From NCBI GenBank assembly GCA_012519055.1, contig JAAYQU010000047.1, positions 31,412 through 95,411 of the forward strand: 64,000 nucleotides of DNA, read 5' to 3'. Below, piece by piece: positions 28,348 to 37,500 of the stretch; within the stretch, counting starts at the first letter, position 1; every line of letters begins with the position of its first letter. The translations under genes and the position numbers were made by a program. The notes beneath the pieces are model-generated. The model worked only from the letters and a program-made list of their open reading frames with translations. It ran no database searches and was not told where the DNA came from. Origin of the DNA: Bacteroidales bacterium (GTDB lineage: Bacteria; Bacteroidota; Bacteroidia; Bacteroidales; Salinivirgaceae).

Positions 28348-28420
28348 TTTTTTTGAAAAATTTATCTCTCCCCCCCTATCACTCTTGTTTCTGCGGCACA
28401 AACATAGAAAAAAAGAATAA

Positions 28421-28459
28421 AAAAGAACGAACTGCCATTTATAGAAGTTCGTTCTTTTT
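28421..28459. terminator. Bidirectional terminator between ATPase and barrel genes
   Basis: A perfect 13-bp stem AAAAGAACGAACT / AGTTCGTTCTTTT has a 12-base loop, with A and T tracts on both sides. It lies between convergent genes. Confidence 0.9.
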
Positions 28460-28488
28460 ATGAAAATATATCTAATTACAAAATTTTT

Positions 28489-29157
28489 CTAGAATGCAAA
28501 ACCAAGAGTTACATAAAGCTGGTTGTTTTTGAGTATAAAGTTATTGTTCGTATTCGAATTTGTATTACGGTTTAACAATCCCCAATCGTAACCAACGCGA
28601 AACATAGTATTGTTGTATTTAATGCCAAGGCCAGGACCCACTGCAAGGTTAAAACGAGAGTAGTCTGTATCCTTGAATAGGTCTGTTTCTGTTTTTACTG
28701 GATCTCCTTGCTCTTCACCGTTTACAATAGCAATTACTTTGTTTTTTGTTTTGCCTGCTACGTCAAAAATAAAATTAGGACCTACATAACCAAACAATCT
28801 AAAATCGTTTGTTAAGTTAATTCCTAATTCAAGACGAATAGGAATATCAAGTGCGTGAAACGTCGTAGTGATATCTGTTTTTGATACTGGTAGGTTAATT
28901 TCATCATGCTTGAATAGGAATTGATAATTCAATCCGGCGTTGATTCCCAACATATCGCTAAATTCGTGTGAATAAGATATACCTAAGGTAAAACCGTTGT
29001 AATTAGTTGTTCCAATACTTGTGTTATTGTTAAGTTTCGTAGTTTGCATACGTGTGTCGTTTAGATAGCCCACGTTAAAACTCATTTGTGCCATTACATT
29101 AGCAGTCAATACTACTGCAGTTACCATAACTGCCATTTTTTTAAAATTTAATTTCAT
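28489..29157 (-). CDS. PorT-like outer-membrane beta-barrel protein
   Basis: The 222-residue protein has a signal peptide ending NVMAQ and about eight amphipathic strands (for example NYNGFTLGISYSHEF, FRLFGYVGPNFIFDV, LAVGPGLGIKYNNTMFRVGY). It ends with the strand NNQLYVTLGFAF, with a terminal Phe as in barrel proteins inserted by BamA. This matches the outer_membrane_beta-barrel (PorT family) pattern of Bacteroidota. The ligand is unknown. It is convergent with the calcium ATPase gene. Confidence 0.85.
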   Translation of the reverse strand: MKLNFKKMAVMVTAVVLTANVMAQMSFNVGYLNDTRMQTTKLNNNTSIGTTNYNGFTLGISYSHEFSDMLGINAGLNYQFLFKHDEINLPVSKTDITTTFHALDIPIRLELGINLTNDFRLFGYVGPNFIFDVAGKTKNKVIAIVNGEEQGDPVKTETDLFKDTDYSRFNLAVGPGLGIKYNNTMFRVGYDWGLLNRNTNSNTNNNFILKNNQLYVTLGFAF

Positions 29158-29352
29158 CGTATTTCTAATTTTTGGTTAATATAATATGTTCAATATTCAC
29201 AATTTAGTAACAATAAGCCTCTTAAAATATAAAGATAATAATTTTTACACACTTTTATGAAAAAAGGTTAAAAATATTTGTATCAAATTTTCATTACAAA
29301 ACTTTAACATAGTCTTAACTAAGTGTCAATGATTGCTTGAAAAACTATCAGC

Positions 29353-29360
29353 TATTTTTG
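29353..29360 (+). promoter_or_regulatory. -7 box of the TonB receptor gene
   Basis: TATTTTTG matches TAnnTTTG, 52 bases before the ATG. A TTG lies upstream at 29333-29335 with a 17-base spacer, shorter than usual. Confidence 0.4.
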
Positions 29361-29412
29361 AACGCTAATTTCTAACTTTTATATAGACATTAAACTGATT
29401 AAATATTAAAGC

Positions 29413-31794
29413 ATGAAAATAACATTTACACTTTTGTTTACATTTTTTTTGACACTTGGTACAATTGCACAAGAACAACTCACACAAACTGTCAGAGGGA
29501 GTGTTTCTTCAACAGATCCCGATAGTGAAATTTTTAACGCATCAATCATAGTGGTAGGGAGTAGTCCACTAATTGGTACAGTTACAGATATCAATAATGA
29601 GTTCTCACTTAAAGTACCAACAGGAAGACAGGTGATTGAAGTTCGTTGTATGGGATTTGAAACCAAACAATTTGATGTGCTCGTTACCTCCGGGCGCGAA
29701 GTCATTATTGATGTTGTTTTGCACCCTTCTTCTGTTCAATTGAAAGGCGTTGAAATTGTCGCTCAATATGACAAAAGTAAACCTATCAACAATTTAAGTT
29801 ATGCAGGAGCAAGAAGTTTTAGTGTTGAAGAAACCTATCGTTTTGCAAGCTCATTAGGCGACCCAGCACGTATGGTTCGCAGTTTTGCAGGTGTAACACC
29901 CGTTAACGATGCTAGAAACGATATCATAATTCGCGGAAACTCTTCTATTGGCGTACAGTGGATTATAGATGGCATCGAAATAGCCAACCCAAATCACTTT
30001 AATGCGGGTGTGGGTATGACAGGCGGACAAGTAACACTATTAAATACTAATCTCCTTTCAAACTCCGATTTTCATCTAAGTGCATGGCCTGCCCCATACG
30101 GAAATGCTTTATCCGGTATTTTCGACTTAAATATGAGAAACGGAAACAATCAAAAACGAGAATTTTGGTTGCAATTGGGTTATAATGGTGTAGAAGCTGG
30201 TGCGGAAGGGTATTTCTCCAAAAAAAGCAAATCCAGTTATTTGATATCGTACCGATATTCTATTCCTGATTTAATGAAAAAAATGGGCATGGAAATTCCC
30301 TTTGTACCAAAATATCAAGATTTAACCTTCAAAACAGATTTTAAACTAAATGATAAAAATTCGTTATCTGTTATAGGAATTTGGGGTGCAAGTAATATTG
30401 ATTTTGACATTGATGAAGGCATGTTGGAGTTTTTAGATATGAGTGATTTTGAAGCAACCTTTTTCCAACAAATTGAAGTAAACTCTTTATCTTATATACT
30501 TGGAGGAACTCATAAAGTAAAATTTTCACCCAAAACTGAGCTGAAAAACACAGTCTCTTTTGTAAGAAGTGACACCCGAATGCTTGTAGATACTATGAAC
30601 AGGTATGATGGATCGGGATGGCAAATAGTTTGGCACGAAAACGCAATTGAAAATAAATATTCGGCGTATTCCGAACTAACTCATCGATTTTCCTATCACT
30701 CACGGATTATTGGTGGATTAAAATATGACTTGTATGACTTTAATTATCTTGAGAAAGCAGACAAAACATATTTTCAAAATGGAATTGTAACAGATGAAAA
30801 TGGGGAGTTTAATCTGTTACGTGCCTATGCACAATATGTACACAATTTGTCTTCAGGTTTTTCTATTACAGGAGGGGTTTTTGGCATGTATAAGACCCTT
30901 AACGACAGATATAGTATCGAACCTCGAGGAGGAGTTAAATATACGCCATCGCAAAATCATACCTTTGCCTTATCGGGTGGATTATATAGCCAAATGCAAC
31001 CACGTACGTTCTATTTTATCAAAACACCAACTCCAAACGGAATTGAATATACAAACAAAAATCTCGACTTTTCCCGAAGTGCACAATTAGACATGTTTTA
31101 CGACTGGGCTTTTGCATCTAACTGGCATACAAAAGTTGAAGTATACTATCAACACTTGTATAGTATTCCTGTAAAAAATGATCCCAATACTTGTTGGACT
31201 ATGCTACAAGCAGGAGGTGCGGGAGACAACTATATACAAAGAGAGGATAGCTTAGTTAGCAAAGGAACCGGAAGAAACTATGGAGTAGAGTTTACGATAG
31301 AAAAGTTTCTTAGCAAAAATTTTTATATGCTGTTTAATACCACTTTATACAATTCGACATATACCAACGGCTTTAACGACACACGATGGCGAACAATTTT
31401 TGATGGAAGATTTCTGATGAACTTAGCAGCTGGATATGAATTTAATTTGAAAAACAACTGGACTTTTTTTACTGATTTAAGAGGCTCGTGGGCAGGCGGA
31501 ACCCGCTATACGCCTATCTTAACACAAGAGTCACATTTAGCAGGTTACATCATATTTGATAACAGTCGGAATAACTCTTTAAAATTAAAAGATTATTTTA
31601 GAGTTGATTTACGTTTTGGATATCGTAAAAATCACAAACGCTTTACAGAAGAGTTAGCAATTGACTTACAAAACGCTACAAACAGAAGAAATGTTATGGG
31701 ACTATCGTATGATGTGAAAAAACAGAAATATGTTGAAGCGCTTCTTCCGGGCATTATGCCAATGGTTACATATAAGGTCTATTTCTCTCTATAA
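29413..31794 (+). CDS. TonB-dependent outer-membrane receptor
   Basis: The 793-residue protein has a signal peptide (ends GTIAQ) and a carboxypeptidase-regulatory-like domain (about 27-110, with FSLKVPTGRQVIEVRCMGFE). A plug domain (about 125-240) contains RMVRSFAGVTPVNDARNDII, a GNSSIGVQWIIDGIEI segment and NPNHF. A 22-strand-type barrel follows to the C-terminus (YKVYFSL). It lacks the SusC-type long N-terminus and has no SusD neighbour, so a siderophore, metal or small-molecule transporter is more likely than a glycan one. It stands alone, with its own promoter-like box and the terminator at 31912-31946. Confidence 0.9.
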   Translation: MKITFTLLFTFFLTLGTIAQEQLTQTVRGSVSSTDPDSEIFNASIIVVGSSPLIGTVTDINNEFSLKVPTGRQVIEVRCMGFETKQFDVLVTSGREVIIDVVLHPSSVQLKGVEIVAQYDKSKPINNLSYAGARSFSVEETYRFASSLGDPARMVRSFAGVTPVNDARNDIIIRGNSSIGVQWIIDGIEIANPNHFNAGVGMTGGQVTLLNTNLLSNSDFHLSAWPAPYGNALSGIFDLNMRNGNNQKREFWLQLGYNGVEAGAEGYFSKKSKSSYLISYRYSIPDLMKKMGMEIPFVPKYQDLTFKTDFKLNDKNSLSVIGIWGASNIDFDIDEGMLEFLDMSDFEATFFQQIEVNSLSYILGGTHKVKFSPKTELKNTVSFVRSDTRMLVDTMNRYDGSGWQIVWHENAIENKYSAYSELTHRFSYHSRIIGGLKYDLYDFNYLEKADKTYFQNGIVTDENGEFNLLRAYAQYVHNLSSGFSITGGVFGMYKTLNDRYSIEPRGGVKYTPSQNHTFALSGGLYSQMQPRTFYFIKTPTPNGIEYTNKNLDFSRSAQLDMFYDWAFASNWHTKVEVYYQHLYSIPVKNDPNTCWTMLQAGGAGDNYIQREDSLVSKGTGRNYGVEFTIEKFLSKNFYMLFNTTLYNSTYTNGFNDTRWRTIFDGRFLMNLAAGYEFNLKNNWTFFTDLRGSWAGGTRYTPILTQESHLAGYIIFDNSRNNSLKLKDYFRVDLRFGYRKNHKRFTEELAIDLQNATNRRNVMGLSYDVKKQKYVEALLPGIMPMVTYKVYFSL

Positions 31795-31911
31795 TAATTT
31801 AATAAACATTTAAAGTTAAAACCCGCTATTGTTCAAATATACTAACAGCTGATTAAAGGTAAGTTTGATTTTAAAACTTCGAGAAGATAATAATGAAAAT
31901 ATAAAAACAAT

Positions 31912-31946
31912 AAAGCCAACTGTATTATAATTAACTAGTTGGCTTT
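31912..31946 (+). terminator. Terminator of the TonB receptor gene (shared AAAGCCAACT hairpin)
   Basis: A 10-bp stem AAAGCCAACT / AGTTGGCTTT has a 15-base loop. The same stem sequence recurs at 42309-42343 and 57558-57591. Confidence 0.75.
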
Positions 31947-32060
31947 GATTTATTGATTTTTGAATTTCACTATTTATATATCAAAATAATACTTTAATTT
32001 TAACATCATCGTAACAACTTATTATTTATTTTGTATTAAAGTCAAAAATTATTTAAGAAA

Positions 32061-33539
32061 ATGTTTTTAAAACTATTAAGGCACAACTGGCTTAAAGGTG
32101 TTCGCTCGCCGGGATTCTATAAAAATTTAGCTATGAACATATTTATTGGGTTGGTAGCAATCTATTTTCTCTCGATCTTTGTAATCTTAGGTTTCTTACT
32201 TCCCCAAATATTGCAGGAAATAGCTCCCGAAACAAGCCCTGTTCACGCATTTAACGGAATACTCGTATTTGTGGTGCCTATAATATTATTCATTCGTTTT
32301 TGGTTTCAACCGCTAAGTTCCATTAACATACAAAGCTACCAGCTGTACCCTATTAAACGAAGCATACTTATAAACTATCTGTTAATTAAACCGCTACTCA
32401 ATCCCGTAAATTATATTTCGCTCTGTTTCGCAATACCATTTGCTTTAAGTGGAGTTGCTCCCATACTTGGTAATGATACGGCATTTCGATTTGTTTTGAT
32501 TACTATTTTCCTTATTTGGTTTAATACACTTTTTGCCTCTTTCTTGAAACGAAAGTATGGAGCAAACATCGTAGGGATACTCGCATTTATAGCTATTTTG
32601 CTTGGGTTAGGAGCATTAGAGATTTTTAAAATATTTTCTCTGTTTACCGTGTCTGCTCAAGTTTTCAATTTTCTTATTGAAAATACTCTCGGTTGGATAT
32701 TGGTTCTGATTTTTAGTTCACTCGCTTATTTCGCGAACAGATGGTTTTTTAAACAAAACTATTATCCCGAAACCTTTGAAAAGAAAACTAAAAAAGAGAA
32801 TATTGAAAAGCAGCACTTTAGTTTTATGGAACGATTTGGTAAAATAGGTAATCTACTTTCGCTTCAAATAAAACTTATTCTTCGCCACAAACGGGTAAGA
32901 AATGCACTATACATGGGGATCTTCTTCCTGTTTTACGGATTTATTTTTTACCCGTTTGATATGTATAGAAAACCGGGTTATCTTATGTTCGTCGCTATTT
33001 TCATTACTGCAATCGGTATGATAATGTTTGGGCAATGGATTATCAATTGGGATGGAGCACATTTCGATTTTTTGATGACAAGAAAGATTTCAACTCAAAC
33101 ATACATACGATCAAATTACTATCTTTTATTATCGCTGTCAGTTATTTCATTTATTCTAACGACTCCATATTTTTTCTTTGGTAAAGAGATTATAATCTAT
33201 CACTGTGTCGCCATTTTGTACAACATAGGGGTAAATATTCATGTCTATCTTTTTGGAGCTACATACAATACAAAAAGATTGGAATTAGCACAAGGCTCGG
33301 TAATGAATATGCAAGGAGTGAGCATTAAAAACTTTATTGTGTTAATTCCTCTGTTAGTAGTTCCAATGCTAATTATCGGTATTTTTAGTCTCTTTTCGGC
33401 TACTAATATTGCGTTAATTATTCTGGCGTCTATAGGATTGTTAGGGATTATTTTTACAAAACAACTACTTAAAGTAACCGAAAAACAGTTTTTAGAACGA
33501 AAATACGCACTCTGCGATGGATTCCGAAAGAAAGAATAA
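32061..33539 (+). CDS. ABC transporter permease, DUF5687 family
   Basis: The 492-residue integral membrane protein has roughly 11-12 hydrophobic segments, two of them separated by a basic cytoplasmic loop around residues 240-275 (TFEKKTKKENIEKQ). This matches the DUF5687 family, a Bacteroidota membrane component that is regularly paired with an ABC ATPase. The ATPase gene follows 74 bases downstream, with a 28-base palindrome between. Substrate and direction are unknown; the paired ATPase type suggests export. Confidence 0.87.
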   Translation: MFLKLLRHNWLKGVRSPGFYKNLAMNIFIGLVAIYFLSIFVILGFLLPQILQEIAPETSPVHAFNGILVFVVPIILFIRFWFQPLSSINIQSYQLYPIKRSILINYLLIKPLLNPVNYISLCFAIPFALSGVAPILGNDTAFRFVLITIFLIWFNTLFASFLKRKYGANIVGILAFIAILLGLGALEIFKIFSLFTVSAQVFNFLIENTLGWILVLIFSSLAYFANRWFFKQNYYPETFEKKTKKENIEKQHFSFMERFGKIGNLLSLQIKLILRHKRVRNALYMGIFFLFYGFIFYPFDMYRKPGYLMFVAIFITAIGMIMFGQWIINWDGAHFDFLMTRKISTQTYIRSNYYLLLSLSVISFILTTPYFFFGKEIIIYHCVAILYNIGVNIHVYLFGATYNTKRLELAQGSVMNMQGVSIKNFIVLIPLLVVPMLIIGIFSLFSATNIALIILASIGLLGIIFTKQLLKVTEKQFLERKYALCDGFRKKE

Positions 33540-33551
33540 TCAACATATTCT

Positions 33552-33579
33552 GTAGAGACGGAGCATGCTCCGTATCTAC
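33552..33579. repeat. Palindromic element between the ABC transporter genes
   Basis: A perfect 16-base palindrome ACGGAGCATGCTCCGT (33558-33573) has outer arms GTAGA and TCTAC (33552-33556, 33575-33579). The sequence is of the dispersed GTAGAGACG-x-CGTCTCTAC type found in intergenic DNA of many genomes. Confidence 0.6.
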
Positions 33580-33613
33580 TTTTAACTTTACAAACTTTTA
33601 ACTTTCAACTTCT

Positions 33614-34309
33614 ATGATACAAGCAACAAATTTAACAAAAGCGTATAACGGGGTAACCGTTCTAAATATTCCAGATATCTCTATCACTAACGGAGAAAGC
33701 TTCGGATTGGTGGGAAATAACGGTGCTGGAAAAACCACTTTTTTTAGATTAATCTTAGATTTAATCGCCGCCACAACTGGTGAAGTGTTAATTGAAGGAG
33801 AGAAAGTAGCTCGTAAAGACGAATGGAAGTCAAAAGTTGGCTCTTTTCTCGATGAGGGCTTCCTAATAGATTTCCTTACACCCGACGAATTTTTTAATTT
33901 CACAGGAAAAGTTTACGATAAATCGGAAGGCGATATTGCCACCTTTTTGGAATCAATGCAAGATTTTTTTAATGATGAAATTATTGGTAAAAGGAAATTA
34001 ATTCGTGATTTATCTAAAGGAAATCAGAAAAAGGTAGGAATCGCAGCGGCTCTCCTATCCGACCCACAAATTTTAATCTTAGACGAACCGTTTACCGCTT
34101 TAGACCCGACTTCACAAATTAGGCTGAAACGAATGCTTAACGACCTGAGGACAACTAAAAACATGACCATGCTTATTTCGAGCCACGACCTAAATCACGT
34201 TACAGAAGTGTGCGATCGTATTGTTGTTTTGGAAAAAGGTATTGTAGTTCGCGATATTGAAACTAATAAAGATACCCTAAAAGAACTTGAAAGATATTTT
34301 GCAGTTTAA
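33614..34309 (+). CDS. ABC transporter ATP-binding protein
   Basis: The 231-residue ABC ATPase has Walker A GNNGAGKTT (about residue 36), a signature of the form DLSKGNQKKV instead of LSGGQ, Walker B ILILDEPFTALD and the H-loop SSHDLNHV. The LSKGN signature is common in YtrB/BcrA-like exporters. It energises the DUF5687 permease encoded upstream. The gene is the last of the pair; the large accessory protein begins 215 bases later. Confidence 0.92.
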   Translation: MIQATNLTKAYNGVTVLNIPDISITNGESFGLVGNNGAGKTTFFRLILDLIAATTGEVLIEGEKVARKDEWKSKVGSFLDEGFLIDFLTPDEFFNFTGKVYDKSEGDIATFLESMQDFFNDEIIGKRKLIRDLSKGNQKKVGIAAALLSDPQILILDEPFTALDPTSQIRLKRMLNDLRTTKNMTMLISSHDLNHVTEVCDRIVVLEKGIVVRDIETNKDTLKELERYFAV

Positions 34310-34523
34310 GATTTCAACATTCTGCAATAAATACAAATAGTGAAGCCAATTCACTTACAAGGTTTTTATCTTTTTTAATTAACTAAGTAATTAGATGTAA
34401 TTATTGATTTTCCCCTAGCCTGACTCATAAAATACCTGCAGAAATAAGTAAAAGTTAAATAAAATTATATATATTTAGCAATCAAACTTATAAATAAGCA
34501 CACCATATAATCAAAAAATCGCT

Positions 34524-37500
34524 ATGAGTAATATTGAGCAAAGCAAACAAGATTTACAAAAGTCTTTATTTAAAAAACTAGAAAAAATAACAGATCTTAC
34601 AGAATCGAATGTTACAAGTAAAATAAAAAGACTTGTAACCAATAAAGCCATTCCGAATCAAGATAGAGTTACCCTGAAGGAATTGGAAGTTGCAAAAGAG
34701 TATTTTAAGAAGTCACAATTAAATACAAATACAGAAGCAAGTGTAGATACTGATAAAACTTGGTCATCCAACGCTCCATTAGAAAAAATTACCGGATTAA
34801 CATCGAAGGTTATTGACAGCATAATTAAAGACTTAGAAAAACAAGAAAAACCAAGTTCTTCACTTATACCAATAAAAGGTATAAGCAAGGTAATGCAGGC
34901 TAAATTGAGAAGTTTATTCATTTATGATGTTCCAACCTTATTAACTAAAGGGAGTACAGATAAAAAACGCTCTTCCTTAGCTACAAAACTACAGGTGGAC
35001 ATAAAGTTAGTAAACTCATGGGTAAAACAAGCAGACCTGTGGCGAGTAGAGGAAATGACGACAGATATGGCCTATTTGCTTGTTTTGGCAGGCGTTCGTA
35101 ATGTGGAAGATTTATCGAAAGTGAGTGTTGAAAAAATTTATCCAATACTCGAAAGTTTAACTGCATCAACAACTGATTTTTCTTTACTGGATAAAGCTCA
35201 ACTTTCCACTCTAATTAACAATGCCCGAAAACTCATAATTAATTATAGATCTTTTGATATTGATATTCTGAATCAAATTATCAGTGAAAAACTTGATAAG
35301 TTAGTGAAAAATGATTATCAAACGGTTAAAAAATCAACAACAGAAGGTTATTACCAAACAAAAAAACAACTATCTATTAAAGATGAAGATATTCTTAGAG
35401 CATTAAAAGGTCGAATACCCTCATTTTCCTCCCTTGAGTTTAATGACAAAGAACCTGAGCATCTGTTTGCTAATGATTTTATTGATAAGCCTATAGAAGA
35501 AAAAAAGAGTGGTGATATAATTGCTGAAGGATTGGGCTTCTTAGATGATGTTGAGTTTGCATTGCCATTACCAAGAACTATTAGTGGCAAAGTGGTTAAA
35601 AGAAAATATAATGAAAAAAAGGAACATGAAACACCCTTTGCTGGAGTTTTAGTAGAAATAGGAGGCATAGTAAGTCCATCAGAAGATAAAACTGAGGCTG
35701 ACAAAAAACCATCATGTATAACGGACAGTAATGGAAAATTTATCGTAGTATTACCAGACAAATATAGCTTAAAAGAAACCATTACCGTAACTATATCACA
35801 AGGTTCAAACAAACAAGAATTTATTAAAAATGCTTCAGAAGTTATCAATGCTGTTCCCGAACAAAAAGATTTAGAACAATTTATTTTACTTGACTCTATT
35901 GGAGATGAAATAGATTTCATAGATGCAGAGATTCAAACTTTAAAATCAAACTGTGAAGCAACAACAGAGAATACGACTAAAAAGAAAATAACAAATGAAA
36001 AGTGTACTCCAGATAACGTAGTAGATTTACTTACAACTCAAAAAGACAATTTGCTAACGAGATACAATCAGATAAAAAACAAGTTATTAGAAAAATATTA
36101 TACTATAGATGTAAATAAAGCTTTTGAAAAACTCTTATCTTCTTCAAACTTAGATGCTAAATTAGAAGGGACCAACTTTAAACCTAATGTAGATGAGGAT
36201 TTTGTTGTAATTGAAGAGATATTTGAAGGGATGGACTGTTCCCTAAAAACAGCTTTACCAAGTGTAAAGTTAATGGGCAATGAAATGGATTTAGTGGACA
36301 AGTACAAAAAAGCTCTTGAAAGGGAAAAAAGAAAAATCTCAAATGGAGAAGAATTTAGTTATGAGGATTTCAACGATGAAGAGTCTGGAGTAATACGTCT
36401 TTCTACGGATACAGCCCCTTCTCGTGTTTTTAATTACAGTATGCTGCAACGTCTAGTAGAACCGGCTATAAGCCCGAGTGCCGGTGAAAATGGACGGCAA
36501 ACACTAACCAAACCATTAGACGTAGAAAACTTCAAAAGCAAACTATACGAAGCCCCAGACGAATTACCTAAGATGTCTTCATTGGGCATAGGCTATGTCC
36601 TTAATATGCATCAAGCCTGGGTGCCCGACGGTTTTGCATTGGGTTCTTTACTCTACTCTCTAGTGTTAGCACCCGGTGAAGAACAGCGTTTAGTTATACG
36701 TGAAAACAAACAACGCTACTCCATTATGGACGAGGCACAAGGCACGGATGCTGTTAGTGAGGATTACGCACTTTCTCAAGAAGATGACACTACAGCTGCA
36801 TTCAATTATGCTGTGAATCAACTATCACAAGCAAACTCTGAATACAGTTACAGAGCTAAGACTTCAAGTTTTGGTGCCAGTTTTGGTGCTGCCGGCACAT
36901 ATGCTGGAGCGTCAGCTACACTTGGATTATCGGGAGGGTTCTCAAAATCGAGTGGAAAAGGTTCTTCATCTGCCCGCCAATCCAACTCACACAATGAAGC
37001 TTCTTCAGCAGCACAGAAATTTCAACACAGTATAAAAAGTGCTTCCGATAAAATCTCACAAGCAAAACGATTAAGCATCAGCACTGCCACAAGTGAAGTA
37101 TCTGATTCTGTGGCAACTAAAATCATAGCTAATCATAACCATTCACATGCGATGACTATTCAGTACTGGGAAGTTATGCGTCGCTATCGCATGGAAACTT
37201 GTATTGACAGTATCGATTTGGTATTGTTTGTACCATTAAAGACCATTCGCTTTTTACCTGAGAACCAAAAATATCATTTTAATAATTTAAATTTAAAAAA
37301 CTTTGGAAAAACTGAATTTAATGCCAGATATGGTACACTTCTTAAATACGCAAACTCTCTGCAATATGCATTACCATACCAGTATCGTACCGGATTAAAT
37401 TTGATTAAACAATACGCCTCTTATCCTATGTGGAAAATGGAAGAGATAGGTACTGATACAAAACAACTTACCTTAACTTTTAAAGCAAATTTACTTAACG

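Noticed and set aside
29413..31794. SusC/SusD-type glycan uptake locus.
   Set aside because: No SusD gene follows and the receptor lacks the typical SusC length and signature.
35351..35920. 189-codon minus-strand frame inside the giant protein gene.
   Set aside because: Ser/Leu/Phe-rich sequence typical of an antisense shadow of an AT-rich Lys/Glu-rich gene.
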